Shown here: positions 1-9,225 of the stretch, one piece after another
How positions within the stretch are numbered: position 1 is the first letter of the stretch
How the letters are laid out: each line of letters begins with the position of its first letter
DNA from: Planobispora longispora
Lineage (GTDB): Bacteria > Actinomycetota > Actinomycetes > Streptosporangiales > Streptosporangiaceae
DNA: 64,000 nucleotides
Assembly (NCBI RefSeq): GCF_016863135.1
Contig: NZ_BOOH01000033.1
Coordinates: 62,001-126,000, forward strand
Direction: 5' to 3'
Made by a program: the position numbers and the translations under genes
The notes under the pieces: generated by a model
What the model saw: only the letters and a program-made list of their open reading frames with translations
Database searches by the model: none
What the model was told of the DNA's origin: nothing

Positions 1-572
1 GGGAGGGTCAGCAGCACCGCGGTGACCACGTCCCCCTCGGCGAACGCCTGGCCGATGGCCGGGGCCAGCCAGAGGTAGAGCCCGGCCCCCGCGACCAGGG
101 GGAGCCAGAGTGTGAACACGACGATCAGCTCCGGCCGTACGGCCCTGCGGTCACAGACGGTCAGCCCCAGCGTGGCCAGCGAGAGCGCGACCAGGGTGGG
201 CAGGAACCGCAGTTGCCAGCTCACCGCCCCCACCAGGACGGAGAGCACCACGATCCAGTCGGAGATGCGGTCGCTCACCGCCGACAACCAGGACGAGCGG
301 CCGGTGCTGACCCGGTAGAGCGCGCCCAGGACGCGACCGGCCAGCACCAGGGCGGGCAGCACCCACAGGGTGGTCAGCAGCACCGCGGTGAGCAGGCCGA
401 GGGCGCTGACGTGCTGGACCAGCAGGAGCAGGGTCTGGGTGTCCTGGCGGCTGGCGTACCACAGCCGCACGACGAGCAGCGCCAGCGGGAAGGCCGGCAG
501 CATCGCGAACATCCACTGCTGGTGGCCGCCCCGCCAGGCCCCGGCGGGTGAGGCCGCGTCCGTGTCGCCCAT
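1..572 (-). CDS. Multi-pass membrane protein, 3' end outside window
   Basis: The reading frame starts at the ATG at 572 and stays open to the window edge, so about 190 N-terminal residues are visible and the C-terminus is missing. The visible part is strongly hydrophobic, with likely membrane segments near residues 21-38, 55-78, 106-117, 122-139 and 150-170. A purine-rich ribosome site (GGAGGACGGGAGGA, about 585-600) precedes the ATG. It lies 36 bases downstream of the solute-binding-like gene and is probably cotranscribed with it. I recognise no family; a role with the neighbouring binding protein is only inferred from position. Confidence 0.75.
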   Translation of the reverse strand, partial: MGDTDAASPAGAWRGGHQQWMFAMLPAFPLALLVVRLWYASRQDTQTLLLLVQHVSALGLLTAVLLTTLWVLPALVLAGRVLGALYRVSTGRSSWLSAVSDRISDWIVVLSVLVGAVSWQLRFLPTLVALSLATLGLTVCDRRAVRPELIVVFTLWLPLVAGAGLYLWLAPAIGQAFAEGDVVTAVLLTL

Positions 573-608
573 CCGGTCTTCCGCCCGTTCCTCCCGTCCT
601 CCGATCAC

Positions 609-1799
609 TCATCCGGCCTTGCGATGAGGAATCCCCCGCTCCCAGGGCCAGCGCCGCACGTCCGGCTCCGGGACGGGCGGCTGCACCCGGCTGGCGATCT
701 GCTCCGCCGGGTTGTACTGCTGCATGGGAGCGACGAACTTGTCGTAGGCGTCCTCCCAGCGCCGGTCCTGCGGGTCGGTGACCGAGCGGTGGAGCGAGAG
801 GTCGACGAGGGTGCGCAGCGCCTCGTTGGTCCCGACGTTGACGGCCCACTGCTCCGAGGCCTCCAGCCCGATGTCGTGGTGCTCGAGGTCGTCCGGCTCG
901 TTCTGGACGAACCCCGCCATGAGCGCGGTGTCGGTCGTGACCGCCTCGTACTCCTTCCCCTTGAGCCCGGTGACGCACTCGCTGATCCGGTTCCTCAGGG
1001 TGACGTCGGCCCCGGCCTGCTTCGCCGGGTGCTCGGAGGTCGAGGCGCCGAGAGTGCAGACCTTCTTGCCCTTCAGCTGCGCCAGCGAGGTGACGGCGGG
1101 GTGCCCCTTACGCGTGATGACGGACTGCTGCGTCTCCAGGTAGGGCGCCGAGAACCCGATCGCGGCGTCCCTCAGCCGCTCCGGTGTCACGCTGAAGGTG
1201 GCCACCACCAGGTCGACCTTGACGTGCTGCCCGGCGGCGTTCCTGGCCACCATCCGGGCCCGGTCCTCGGTCTCGATGGACAGGAACTCCACCTCGCTCT
1301 CGCGGAATCCGAGGTCCGCGGCGATCATGAGGGCGATCTCGATGTCGAATCCCTCGTAGGTGCCGTCCGTCTTGCGGATCGCGATGCCGGGGGTGTCGTC
1401 CTTCACGCCGACCAGGAGCCTGTCCCGGCCGCTCAGGCCCGCCTGTTCCAGCAGTTCCGCCTCCGTGGGCGGTCCCGTCTCCACGACGCTCCAGATCGCG
1501 ACGACCGCCGCCGCCAGGACGGCGGCGAGCCAGCCGGCGAGCCGGACGAGAGAGCTCCTGCCACCCGCGCCCGACCGGCTTGCGGGATCCGGCTGCTCCC
1601 CGGGACCCGCCTGACTCCCGGGACCCGTCTGACTCCCGGGACCCGTCTGACTCCCGACGCCCGGCCCGCTCCCGGAGACCGGCTCCCTCGGGGACTCCTC
1701 CGTCGCGTCCGGGGACTCCACCACCGTCAGGGGCGGCGCCGCGGACGTCTCATGACCCGGTCCGGAATCCGACTTCGCCTTCGGCTTCCTGATTCGCAC
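609..1799 (-). CDS. Membrane-anchored solute-binding (SBP family 3) protein
   Basis: 396 residues from a GTG start. It has a disordered Pro/Gly/Ser N-terminal region (about 1-80) with three GSQTGP-type repeats, a single membrane segment near 87-106, and then an extracellular type-3 periplasmic-binding domain (about 125-370). That domain contains [12 protein letters not shown] and [16 protein letters not shown], both typical of amino-acid ABC binding proteins and glutamate sensor domains. It is anchored by a transmembrane helix rather than a lipobox. No ABC permease or ATPase is adjacent, so it may sense amino acids or opines rather than deliver them. It sits head-to-head with ureA across about 210 bases. 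The family is clear; ligand and role are not. Confidence 0.8.
   Translation of the reverse strand: MRIRKPKAKSDSGPGHETSAAPPLTVVESPDATEESPREPVSGSGPGVGSQTGPGSQTGPGSQAGPGEQPDPASRSGAGGRSSLVRLAGWLAAVLAAAVVAIWSVVETGPPTEAELLEQAGLSGRDRLLVGVKDDTPGIAIRKTDGTYEGFDIEIALMIAADLGFRESEVEFLSIETEDRARMVARNAAGQHVKVDLVVATFSVTPERLRDAAIGFSAPYLETQQSVITRKGHPAVTSLAQLKGKKVCTLGASTSEHPAKQAGADVTLRNRISECVTGLKGKEYEAVTTDTALMAGFVQNEPDDLEHHDIGLEASEQWAVNVGTNEALRTLVDLSLHRSVTDPQDRRWEDAYDKFVAPMQQYNPAEQIASRVQPPVPEPDVRRWPWERGIPHRKAG
1612..1655 (-). repeat. 18-bp tandem repeat in solute-binding gene
   Basis: The unit GACTCCCGGGACCCGTCT is repeated in frame about two and a half times. It encodes the GSQTGP repeats of the disordered N-terminal region of the binding protein. 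This is probably slippage-type length variation. Confidence 0.75.
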
Positions 1800-2011
1800 G
1801 ACGTCCTCCGGGTCCGAATTCCCTCGCCTCCGCGGAATTCTTGGGGCAGGGTACGCCAGAGGCCGGAAGCGGCGCGATCGTCAACGGCGACAGTCATCAA
1901 GAAGTGATCAAATCGCGCGGCCGGGCGGGTCCGCGGGGAGCGTCCGATCCGGAAACCGGCGCGACATCAGCGCGCAACGCGGGGGAAACGGCCGGTTCCT
2001 ATGGTCCGGGA

Positions 2012-2314
2012 ATGCGGCTCACACCCCACGAGCAGGAACGCCTGCTCATCCATGTCGCCGCCGGTGTCGCCCGCGACCGCAGGGCGCGCGGCCTCCGGCT
2101 CAACCATCCCGAGGCCACCGCGATCATCGCCTCCTTCCTGATGGAGGGAGCCAGGGACGGACGCACCGTGGCCGAGCTGATGGACGCGGGGCGCAAGGTG
2201 CTCTCGCGCGAGGACGTGATGGACGGCGTGCCCGAGATGCTGGAATCGGTGCAGATCGAGGCCACGTTCCCGGACGGCACCAAGCTCGTCACCGTCCACC
2301 GGCCGATCCCATGA
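2012..2314 (+). CDS. ureA: Urease subunit gamma
   Basis: 100 residues with the family-typical start [17 protein letters not shown]. It is the small structural subunit of the cytosolic nickel urease that hydrolyses urea to ammonia and carbamate. The ATG at 2012 is chosen because the frame open further upstream shows no family similarity and 100 residues is the usual length. [21 protein letters not shown] and the C-terminal VTVHRPIP are hallmarks. Its TGA overlaps the ureB ATG (ATGA), so the two are translationally coupled. First gene of ureABCFGD. Confidence 0.97.
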   Translation: MRLTPHEQERLLIHVAAGVARDRRARGLRLNHPEATAIIASFLMEGARDGRTVAELMDAGRKVLSREDVMDGVPEMLESVQIEATFPDGTKLVTVHRPIP

Positions 2315-2718
2315 GCGGCGAGGCGCCGATCCCCGGCGAGCCCCTGCACGAAGAGGAGCCGATCCCGGGCAAGCCCTTGCACGGCGAGGCGCCGATCCCC
2401 GGCGAGATCCTGTACGGCGAGGCCCCGATCCCGCTCAACCCCGGCCGGGAGCGCCGCACCCTCAGGGTCGTCAACACCGCCGACCGGCCGATCCAGGTCG
2501 GCTCGCACTACCACTTCGCCGCCGCCAACCCCGGCCTGGACTTCGACCGCGAGACCGCCTGGGGCATGCGGCTCGACGTCCCGGCCGGCACGGCGGTGCG
2601 CTTCGAGCCCGGCATCGAGCGGGACGTGACGCTCGTGCCGATCTCCGGGCGCCGCATCGTCCCCGGCCTCCGCCCCGAGTGGGCCGGACCTCTCGACGGG
2701 AGCCCCGATGTTCATTGA
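2311..2718 (+). CDS. ureB: Urease subunit beta with repeated N-terminus
   Basis: 135 residues, against about 100-110 in most bacteria. The core (from about residue 25: [19 protein letters not shown], then [20 protein letters not shown]) is a normal beta subunit. The extra length comes from tandem 11-residue copies of the first strand motif ([10 protein letters not shown]-type units at residues 3-13, 14-24 and 25-35, with a partial fourth). An internal start is unlikely, because the ATG at 2311 overlaps the ureA stop and no other ATG/GTG lies before the core. It overlaps ureC by 11 bases. UreB sits between UreA and UreC in the urease trimer. Confidence 0.95.
   Translation: MSGEAPIPGEPLHEEEPIPGKPLHGEAPIPGEILYGEAPIPLNPGRERRTLRVVNTADRPIQVGSHYHFAAANPGLDFDRETAWGMRLDVPAGTAVRFEPGIERDVTLVPISGRRIVPGLRPEWAGPLDGSPDVH
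2317..2433 (+). repeat. 33-bp in-frame tandem repeat at 5' end of ureB
   Basis: Three 33-base units (2317-2349, 2350-2382, 2383-2415) plus a partial fourth encode successive copies of the (G)EAPIPGE-LH motif. Third-position differences between copies show the duplication is not brand new. Confidence 0.85.
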
Positions 2719-4423
2719 GCGGGCGCGTTACGCCGCGCTGTACGGCCCCACCACCGGCGACCGGATCCGGCTGGCCGACACCGACCTCCTGCTCACCGTG
2801 ACCGAGGACCTGGCGATGGGCCCGGCCGGCGCGGGCGACGAGGCGGTGTTCGGCGGCGGCAAGGTCATCCGCGAGTCCATGGGCCAGGCCAGGACCACCC
2901 GGGCCGAGGGCGCCCCCGACCTGGTGATCACCGGTGCGGTGATCCTGGACCACTGGGGCGTGGTCAAGGCCGACGTCGGGATCAGGAACGGCAGGATCAC
3001 CGCGATCGGCAAGGCGGGCAACCCCGACACCATGGACGGCGTCCACCCCGACCTGGTGATCGGCCCGTCCACCGAGATCGTCGCGGGCAACGGGAAGATC
3101 CTGACCGCGGGCGCGATCGACTCCCACGTGCACCTGATCTGCCCGCAGATCCTCGACGAGGCGCTGGCCGCCGGGGTGACGACGATCGTCGGCGGCGGCA
3201 CCGGCCCGGCCGAGGGCACCAAGGCCACCACGGTCACCGGGACCTGGTACCTCGCCCGCATGCTGGAGTCCCTCGACTCCTACCCGGTCAACGTCGCACT
3301 GCTCGGCAAGGGCAACACGGTCAGCGCCGAGGGCCTGCTGGAGCAGTTGCGGGCCGGGGCCTCGGGCTTCAAACTGCACGAGGACTGGGGCACCACCCCG
3401 GCCGCCATCGACGCCTGCCTCTCGGTCGCCGACGCCACCGGGACCCAGGTGACCATCCACACCGACACCCTCAACGAGGCCGGGTTCGTGGAGTCGACGC
3501 TGCGGGCGATCGGCGACCGGATGATCCACGCCTACCACACCGAGGGCGCGGGCGGCGGCCACGCCCCGGACATCATCAAGGTGGCCGCCTACGGCAACGT
3601 CCTGCCCTCCTCGACCAACCCGACCCGCCCGCACACCGTCAACACGCTCGACGAGCACCTCGACATGCTGATGGTCTGCCACCATCTCAACCCGTCGATC
3701 CCCGAGGACCTGGCGTTCGCCGAGTCCCGGATCCGGCCCTCCACCATGGCCGCCGAGGACGTGCTGCACGACATGGGCGCGATCTCCATGATCGGCTCCG
3801 ACTCGCAGGCGATGGGCCGGGTCGGCGAGACGATCATCCGTACCTGGCAGACCGCCCACGTGATGAAGCGCCGCAGGGGCGCGCTTCCCGGCGACGGCGG
3901 AAGCGACAACCTCCGGGCCCGGCGCTACGTCGCCAAGTACACGATCTGCCCGGCGGTGGCCCACGGCCTGGACGGCGAGATCGGCTCGGTCGAGCCCGGC
4001 AAGCTGGCCGACCTCGTCCTGTGGTCGCCGGCCTTCTTCGGGATCAAGCCCGACCTGGTGATCAAGGGAGGGGTGATCGCCTACGCCCAGATGGGGGACG
4101 CCAACGCCTCCATCCCCACCCCGCAGCCGGTCATGCCCCGCCCGATGTTCGGGGCCGCCCCGGTCACCGCCGCCGCCACCTCGGTGCACTTCGTCGCCCC
4201 GCTGGCCCTGGAGGACGGGCTGGCCGACCGCCTGGCCGTACGGCGCCGCCTGCTGCCGGTGGCCGACGTCCGCCGCCGGGGCAAGGAGAGCATGCCGCTC
4301 AACGACGCCCTGCCCCGGATCGACGTGGACCCCGACACCTTCGCCGTCCGCGTCGACGGCGAGCTGATCGAGCCCGCGCCCGCCGAGTCCCTGCCCATGG
4401 CCCAGCGCTACTTCCTGTTCTAG
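2708..4423 (+). CDS. ureC: Urease subunit alpha (catalytic)
   Basis: 571 residues, full length. All active-site residues are visible: nickel ligands H140 and H142 (SHVHL), the carbamylated lysine K222 ([11 protein letters not shown]) with H224, H251 (IHTD), H277, the flap residues C324/H325 (MVCHHLNPS) and D365 (GSDSQ). They are offset by about five from the Klebsiella numbering. It hydrolyses urea in the cytosol after nickel insertion by the UreFGD complex. The gene overlaps ureB and is followed 11 bases later by ureF. Nothing suggests inactivation. Confidence 0.98.
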   Translation: MFIERARYAALYGPTTGDRIRLADTDLLLTVTEDLAMGPAGAGDEAVFGGGKVIRESMGQARTTRAEGAPDLVITGAVILDHWGVVKADVGIRNGRITAIGKAGNPDTMDGVHPDLVIGPSTEIVAGNGKILTAGAIDSHVHLICPQILDEALAAGVTTIVGGGTGPAEGTKATTVTGTWYLARMLESLDSYPVNVALLGKGNTVSAEGLLEQLRAGASGFKLHEDWGTTPAAIDACLSVADATGTQVTIHTDTLNEAGFVESTLRAIGDRMIHAYHTEGAGGGHAPDIIKVAAYGNVLPSSTNPTRPHTVNTLDEHLDMLMVCHHLNPSIPEDLAFAESRIRPSTMAAEDVLHDMGAISMIGSDSQAMGRVGETIIRTWQTAHVMKRRRGALPGDGGSDNLRARRYVAKYTICPAVAHGLDGEIGSVEPGKLADLVLWSPAFFGIKPDLVIKGGVIAYAQMGDANASIPTPQPVMPRPMFGAAPVTAAATSVHFVAPLALEDGLADRLAVRRRLLPVADVRRRGKESMPLNDALPRIDVDPDTFAVRVDGELIEPAPAESLPMAQRYFLF

Positions 4424-4434
4424 GACGTCCGCCG

Positions 4435-5346
4435 ATGAGCGCCCCTTCCCTGAACGCCGCCCTGCTGCTGCTCGCCGACTCCCGGCTCCCGGCCGGAGGC
4501 CACGGCCACTCGGGAGGCGCCGAGGCGGCCATCGCCGCGGGGACCGTACGCGACCTCCCCACCCTGGCCGCGTTCCTGCGGGGCCGCCTGGCCACCTCCG
4601 GCCTGGTCTCCGCCTGCCTCGCCGCGGCCGCCTGCGCGCTGAGCGCGCCGGCCGCCGGATCCGGCACGGCGAGCGCCCCGGCCGGGGACGACGCCGGTGA
4701 GCGGGGGATGCCGAGTCCCGCGGCCCGGGGCCGGGCCGCGGCCGGCGTTGCCGGAGGACTCCTCGGCGGCTGGACGGAGCTGGACGCCGAGGCCGACGCG
4801 CGGACCGCCTCGCCCGCCCAGCGGGAGGCGAGCCGCGTCCAGGGACGGCTGCTGCTGCGGACCGCCCGGCGGATCTGGCCCTCGCCGGTCCTCGACGGGC
4901 TGGCGGAGGCCGTGCCGGAAGGCGCTCATCATCCGATTGCGCTCGGCGCGGCGGCGGGCGCGGCCGGGTGCGCTCCGGAGGAGGCGGCGCTGGCCGCCGC
5001 CTACACGTCGGTCACCGGCCCGGCGACGGCCGCCGTCCGCCTGCTCGGCCTCGATCCCGTCGCGGTCCACCGGCTCCTCGCCGACCTCGCCCCCGACCTG
5101 GAACGGACCGCCTCCACCGCCACCGCCGCCGTCACCCCCGGTCTGGAGCAAACCGTGTCCACCGTCATCGCCCCCGGCCTGGAACGGGCCGCCACCGCGC
5201 CGTCGGCCCACACCGCCGACTCCCCTCCCCCGTCCCCGGCCCCCACCGCCTCCGCGTGGGCGGAGCTTCCCGCCCACTCGGCGCCCGCGCTGGACCTGCT
5301 CGCCGAGCGGCACCTGCGCGCCGGACTCCGGCTGTTCGTCTCCTGA
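4435..5346 (+). CDS. ureF: Urease accessory protein UreF
   Basis: 303 residues starting MSAPSLNAALLLLADSRLPAGGHGHSGG, the typical UreF N-terminus. The middle holds HHPIALGAAAGAAGC, and the end (ALDLLAERHLRAGLRLFVS) is the usual C-terminus. It is longer than most UreF (about 220-250) because of Ala/Pro/Thr-rich insertions around residues 60-105 and 225-285. With UreD and UreG it forms the GTP-dependent nickel-insertion chaperone acting on apo-urease. It lies 11 bases after ureC and 48 bases before ureG. Confidence 0.95.
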   Translation: MSAPSLNAALLLLADSRLPAGGHGHSGGAEAAIAAGTVRDLPTLAAFLRGRLATSGLVSACLAAAACALSAPAAGSGTASAPAGDDAGERGMPSPAARGRAAAGVAGGLLGGWTELDAEADARTASPAQREASRVQGRLLLRTARRIWPSPVLDGLAEAVPEGAHHPIALGAAAGAAGCAPEEAALAAAYTSVTGPATAAVRLLGLDPVAVHRLLADLAPDLERTASTATAAVTPGLEQTVSTVIAPGLERAATAPSAHTADSPPPSPAPTASAWAELPAHSAPALDLLAERHLRAGLRLFVS

Positions 5347-5394
5347 CCCTCCCCTCCGGCCGCCACGCCTCGACTCCCGAAAGGACGGTGCCTC

Positions 5395-6186
5395 ATGGGC
5401 GCCAGCCACGAGGACCACCACCACACCCCGGACCCGCACGGCCGCGCGCTGCGGCTGGGCATCGGCGGGCCCGTCGGCAGCGGCAAGACCGCGCTGACCG
5501 CCGCGCTCTGCCGCGCCCTCGGTCAGAGCCTGCGCCTGGCGGTGGTCACCAACGACATCTACACCACCGAGGACGCCGACTTCCTGCGGAGGGCGGGCGT
5601 GCTCGACCCGGAGCGGATCGCCGCCGTGCAGACCGGCTGCTGCCCGCACACCGCCATCCGCGACGACATCGCGGCCAACCTGGACGCGGTGGAGACCCTG
5701 GAGGAACGGTTCGGCCCGCTCGACCTGGTGATCGTGGAGAGCGGCGGCGACAACCTCACCGCCACCTTCAGCCGGGGCCTGGCCGACCGGCAGATCTTCG
5801 TTCTGGACGTGTCCGGCGGCGACAAGGTCCCCCGCAAGGGCGGTCCCGGCGTCACCACGGCCGACCTGCTCGTGATCAACAAGACCGACCTGGCCCCGAT
5901 GGTCGGCGCCGATCTGACGGTCATGTCCCGCGACGCGGCGGCCGTACGGGAAGGCAGGCCCGTGCTGTTCACCTCGGTCCGGCAGGAGCCGGAGGCGCAC
6001 GCGGTGGCCGAGTGGGTCACCGGAGTCGTCGAGGCATGGGCCCACGAGCACAGGCACGCCCACCCCCATGCCCACGCCCACGCCCACGCCCACGCCCACG
6101 CCCACGACGCCGACTCCCCCGAGTCCTCCGCGCACGACACCGGGTCCCCCGAACCCGGGCACGGTCGCGACCGCACCCCCGTCTGA
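5395..6186 (+). CDS. ureG: Urease accessory GTPase UreG with His-rich C-terminal tail
   Basis: 263 residues. The P-loop GPVGSGKT is at 25-32, the nickel/zinc-binding CPH at 83-85, the ESGGDN motif at 115-120, and the GTP-specificity NKTD at 162-165. The core ends near residue 215. Beyond it is a tail with eleven alternating histidines (217-237), mostly HA dipeptides, and a further short acidic/Pro segment; the N-terminus also has an HHH. Such tails bind nickel in other urease or hydrogenase chaperones. Because no ureE is present in the operon, this tail may take over nickel delivery or storage (inference). It precedes ureD by 4 bases if the GTG start of ureD is used. Confidence 0.97.
   Translation: MGASHEDHHHTPDPHGRALRLGIGGPVGSGKTALTAALCRALGQSLRLAVVTNDIYTTEDADFLRRAGVLDPERIAAVQTGCCPHTAIRDDIAANLDAVETLEERFGPLDLVIVESGGDNLTATFSRGLADRQIFVLDVSGGDKVPRKGGPGVTTADLLVINKTDLAPMVGADLTVMSRDAAAVREGRPVLFTSVRQEPEAHAVAEWVTGVVEAWAHEHRHAHPHAHAHAHAHAHAHDADSPESSAHDTGSPEPGHGRDRTPV
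6055..6107 (+). repeat. Hexamer repeat encoding the UreG His-Ala tail
   Basis: About eight copies of a CCCACG/CCCATG-like hexamer encode the HA repeat of UreG. It is prone to length change by slippage. Confidence 0.8.
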
Positions 6187-6190
6187 CGCC

Positions 6191-7144
6191 GTGACCCGCA
6201 CCGCACCCGCCCGGCAGCCCGGCCCGGCCTCCGCACCACCGCCGGGTCCGGCGCCCGCCCCGCAAACCGCCCCGATCCTTCCGGGCCCCGTCCCGCAGGC
6301 CGGTCCTGCCGCTCCGGCGGCACGGCGGCGGTCGATGACCGCGCGGGCCGTGCTCGCCACCGCGCCCGGTCCCGGCGGGCGGACCGTGCTGGCCACGATG
6401 AGCTCCGCTCCGCCGATCACGCTGCGCCGTACCGGGCCGGGACAGGTGTACCTGGTCTCCACCGCCGCGGGACCGCTCGGCGGCGACGACCTGGCCCTCG
6501 ACATCGACGTGGCGCCGGGCACCGTCCTCGACGTCCGCTCGGTCGCCAGCACCCTGGTCCTCCCCGGTCCGGGTCCCGGTTCCGCCCCGGAGGAGTCGTC
6601 CATGACCGTCACCGCGCGGGTCGGCGCGGGGGCGTCGCTGCGGTTCGCACCGGAGCCGACCGTGCTCGCGGCGGGCTGCCTGCACCGCATGACGGTACGG
6701 CTGGAGCTGGCCCCGGACGCCCGCGTGTTCTGGCGCGAGGAGATCGTCTTCGGCAGGTACGGCGAGGCGTCCGGCCGCTGCCGTTCCCGCTTCGACGCCG
6801 TGGCCGGCGGCCTCCCGCTGCTCCGCCAGGAGTTCACCGTGGGCGACCCGGCGATCGACGCCAGCCCCGCCGTGTACGGCGACGCCCGCTGCGTGGGCAG
6901 TACCTTGATCGCCGGTCCTCCCGGCGCAGCCGCCGGGCATCCGCAGACCCCCCGCACGGGCGGCGGCCGGACCTCGGACTCTCTGAGCGCCGGGGGTCGC
7001 CGAACCCGAGAGGCGATCCTCGGGGATGGCTGGGCCGCACTGCCGCTGGCCGGGCCGGGGATCCTGGTCTCCGCCCTCGCCCTGGACGCGGCCGAGCTCC
7101 GCCGCCGTCTGGAGCGGGGTGAGACGGAGGCGCTCTCGCTCTGA
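6191..7144 (+). CDS. ureD: Urease accessory protein UreD
   Basis: From the GTG at 6191 the product has 317 residues. The first 48 or so are Pro/Ala-rich and not part of the family. The conserved UreD domain begins at an internal ATG (6335; MTARAVLATAPGPGGRTVLA), which would give 269 residues, the usual size. Neither start has a good ribosome site, so 6191 (coupled to ureG) and 6335 are both possible. Family motifs include LRRTGPGQVYLVSTAAGPLGGDDL, APEPTVLAAGCLH and WREEIVFGRYGE. It is the scaffold for the UreDFG-urease activation complex. A Gly/Arg-rich insertion lies near residues 255-285. Confidence 0.9.
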   Translation: MTRTAPARQPGPASAPPPGPAPAPQTAPILPGPVPQAGPAAPAARRRSMTARAVLATAPGPGGRTVLATMSSAPPITLRRTGPGQVYLVSTAAGPLGGDDLALDIDVAPGTVLDVRSVASTLVLPGPGPGSAPEESSMTVTARVGAGASLRFAPEPTVLAAGCLHRMTVRLELAPDARVFWREEIVFGRYGEASGRCRSRFDAVAGGLPLLRQEFTVGDPAIDASPAVYGDARCVGSTLIAGPPGAAAGHPQTPRTGGGRTSDSLSAGGRRTREAILGDGWAALPLAGPGILVSALALDAAELRRRLERGETEALSL

Positions 7145-7231
7145 CCGACCCCCCCGGCCCGAACTGACCGACCAGCCGGCCCGCTCGCGCAAACCGACCC
7201 CCCGGCCCGAACTGACCGACCAGCCGGCCCG
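7145..7231. repeat. 39-bp direct repeat after ureD
   Basis: Two nearly identical copies of a segment beginning CCGACCCCCCGGCCCGAACT lie about 48 bases apart directly after the ureD stop. No gene is visible here. It may be a transcript-end structure or a neutral duplication. Confidence 0.75.
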
Positions 7232-7383
7232 CCCGCACTGGCCAACCGCCCCGGCCCCTTCCAGCGCCGATCAGCCGCCTGCCCTCCACTCCCGGCGATC
7301 ATGTTGCCGGGGTGAGGAACGATCGGGGTGGATTGTGCGTGTGGCGCCTGTCCGCGGCCGGGCCGGGAAACTAGCCTGGGCCG

Positions 7384-7866
7384 ATGGCCGATCCCACCCC
7401 CGCCCCCGCGCCCGCCTCCGCACCCGGCCGGGCCCTGCCGATCGCGCTGGTCGCCGCGGGCGCCCTGCTCGTGGTGGCCGCCTTCCTGCCCTGGGCCGGG
7501 TTCAAGGCCGACATCGTCTTCGTCGGCTCGGTGAGCGAGCGCATCCGAGGCGTGGACGACTGGTCGGGCGTGCTCGCGTTGATCTCCGGAGTGGTCGCGA
7601 CGGCGCTCGGCGCCATGGCGGCCACGGGGGTCGCGGGCGCCGCCAACGGCCGGCGGCTCACCGCTCTCGCGACGCTGCCGGGCGCGATCACCGCGCTGAT
7701 CCTGATGATCTTCCTGAGCGATCCCCAGGGCAGGGCCGAGAACGCCTCGATCGACATCGGGGGCCTGGTGAAGGTCCAGCCGACGGTCGAGTACGGCTGG
7801 TTCGTCGCGCTCGCGGCGGCGCTGGCGGTGGCCGCGCTGGGGATCACCGCCCTGGTCCGCCGCTGA
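7384..7866 (+). CDS. Small membrane protein, function unknown
   Basis: 160 residues starting MADPTPAPAPASAPGRALPIAL. Four hydrophobic segments (about 18-38, 64-88, 94-112 and 135-156) indicate a small integral membrane protein with a Pro/Ala-rich cytosolic N-terminus. The pattern WAGFKADIVFVGSV...GVDDWSGVLALI resembles small actinobacterial four-helix membrane proteins of unknown function. It ends 88 bases before the convergent era gene. Confidence 0.75.
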   Translation: MADPTPAPAPASAPGRALPIALVAAGALLVVAAFLPWAGFKADIVFVGSVSERIRGVDDWSGVLALISGVVATALGAMAATGVAGAANGRRLTALATLPGAITALILMIFLSDPQGRAENASIDIGGLVKVQPTVEYGWFVALAAALAVAALGITALVRR

Positions 7867-7954
7867 CCGCGTCCGTCACGCCCGCACAGTCACCCCCGCA
7901 CGGTCCCGCGCAGTCGCGGCCGGGAGCGGCCGGAGCGCGGGCCCCGGCCCGGTC

Positions 7955-8875
7955 TCAGTCGTAGAAGCCGAGGCGGCGCAGCTGCTTGGGGTCGCGCTGC
8001 CAGTCCTTGGCGACGCTGATCCGCAGGTCGAGGTAGACGCGGGTGCCGAGCAGCGCCTCGATCTGCTGCCGGGCGCGGCTGCCGACCTCCTTCAGCCGCG
8101 TGCCCTTGTGGCCGATCACGATGGCCTTCTGCGAGGGACGCTCGACGAACATGTGCGCGTAGATGTCGAGCAGGTCGTCGCGGCCCTCCCGGGGCATCAT
8201 CTCGTCGACGACGACCGCGATCGAGTGCGGCAGCTCGTCGCGGACGCCCTCCAGAGCGGCCTCGCGGATGAGCTCACCGACCAAGACCTGCTCGGGCTCG
8301 TCGGTGAGCCGCCCGCCCTCGTAGAGGGGAGGGCTCTCCGGGAGCCGCTCGATCAGCTGGTCGGCCAGCACGTCGAGCTGCTCCCCGGACTGCGCGGAGA
8401 CCGGGACGATCTCCGCGAAGTCGGCCAGCCGGGAGACCGCGAGCAGCTGTTCGGCGATCTGCTCGCGGGTGGCCAGGTCGCACTTGGTCACCACGGCGAC
8501 GACCGGGGTCTTCTTGACCGCCGCCAGCTTGTCCGCGATGAACCTGTCGCCCTTGCCGATGGGATCGTTGGCCGGGATGCAGAAGCCGATCACGTCGACC
8601 TCGGTGAGCGTGGACAGCACCAGGCTGTCCAGCCGCTCGCCGAGCAACGTGCGCGGGCGGTGCAGCCCGGGGGTATCCACGATGATGAGCTGGGCGTCCG
8701 TGCGGTGCACGATGCCTCGGATGACACGCCGCGTGGTCTGCGGCTTGGACGAGGTGATCGCCACCTTGGTGCCGACCAACGCGTTCATCAGCGTGGATTT
8801 GCCGACGTTGGGCCGGCCGACGAAGCAGGCGAAACCCGCACGGAAATCAGCAGCTGAGGAACTCACGTCCTCCAT
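7955..8875 (-). CDS. era: GTPase Era
   Basis: 306 residues from the ATG at 8875. An in-frame TTG at 8896 that overlaps the upstream stop is an alternative adding seven residues. G1 GRPNVGKST, G3 DTPG, G4 TKCD and the C-terminal KH RNA-binding region (VIGHKGTRLKEVGSRARQQIE) are all present. Era binds the 3' end of 16S rRNA and assists 30S maturation at the membrane/cytosol. It is the last gene of the phoH-ybeY-CBS-cdd-like-era row, an order conserved in actinobacteria. Confidence 0.97.
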   Translation of the reverse strand: MEDVSSSAADFRAGFACFVGRPNVGKSTLMNALVGTKVAITSSKPQTTRRVIRGIVHRTDAQLIIVDTPGLHRPRTLLGERLDSLVLSTLTEVDVIGFCIPANDPIGKGDRFIADKLAAVKKTPVVAVVTKCDLATREQIAEQLLAVSRLADFAEIVPVSAQSGEQLDVLADQLIERLPESPPLYEGGRLTDEPEQVLVGELIREAALEGVRDELPHSIAVVVDEMMPREGRDDLLDIYAHMFVERPSQKAIVIGHKGTRLKEVGSRARQQIEALLGTRVYLDLRISVAKDWQRDPKQLRRLGFYD

Positions 8876-8892
8876 TGTCCCCGATGTCGCGC

Positions 8893-9225
8893 TCAACTCT
8901 GACGCAGCGTGCCGTCCGGGTCGGCCACCAGCAGGATCGAGCCGCCCAGGTCGCGCACGGCGAGGGTGTCCGCCTCACTCGGCCCGTCGCCCGCCGTGAC
9001 CAGCGCCGCGGCCTCCAGGGACCTGGCGCCGCTGGACACCGCCATCGCCACCGCGACCTGCAGCGCCGACAGCGTCAGCGAGGGCAGTGCCACGTTGGTC
9101 GAGGAGTAGGTCCGGCCGGTCTCGTCGCGTACGGCGGCGCCTTCGGCGGCGCCGTTGCGGGCCCGGGCCGAGCGCGCCAGGATAATGATCTTGTTGTCCT
9201 CGGGGTCGAGGGTCGTCTCACTCAC
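8893..9225 (-). CDS. Cytidine deaminase-like protein lacking zinc ligands
   Basis: 110 residues. The segment AAVRDETGRTYSSTNVALPSLTLSALQVAVAMAVSSGAR follows the cytidine-deaminase fold (strand, NVE-like turn, helix). However, the catalytic His/Cys-Ala-Glu and PCxxC motifs are absent; LTLSALQ stands where CAE is expected. Genes of this kind between the CorC-like gene and era are common in actinobacteria and are often labelled cytidine deaminase by similarity. Catalysis seems impossible, so a regulatory or structural role is more likely. Its stop overlaps the possible upstream TTG of era. Confidence 0.75.
   Translation of the reverse strand: MSETTLDPEDNKIIILARSARARNGAAEGAAVRDETGRTYSSTNVALPSLTLSALQVAVAMAVSSGARSLEAAALVTAGDGPSEADTLAVRDLGGSILLVADPDGTLRQS

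Noticed and set aside
151-978. Long Arg/Gly/Pro-rich open frame on the minus strand overlapping the solute-binding gene
   Set aside because: It is a shadow frame of two real genes (1-572 and 609-1799); composition is typical of GC-rich antisense/alternate frames and it has no domain.
6060-6110. CRISPR-like short repeats in ureG
   Set aside because: They are contiguous hexamers coding a His-Ala tail, with no spacers.
4420-7302. 960-residue open frame antisense to ureFGD
   Set aside because: Gly/Arg-rich with no motif and entirely opposite well-supported urease genes.
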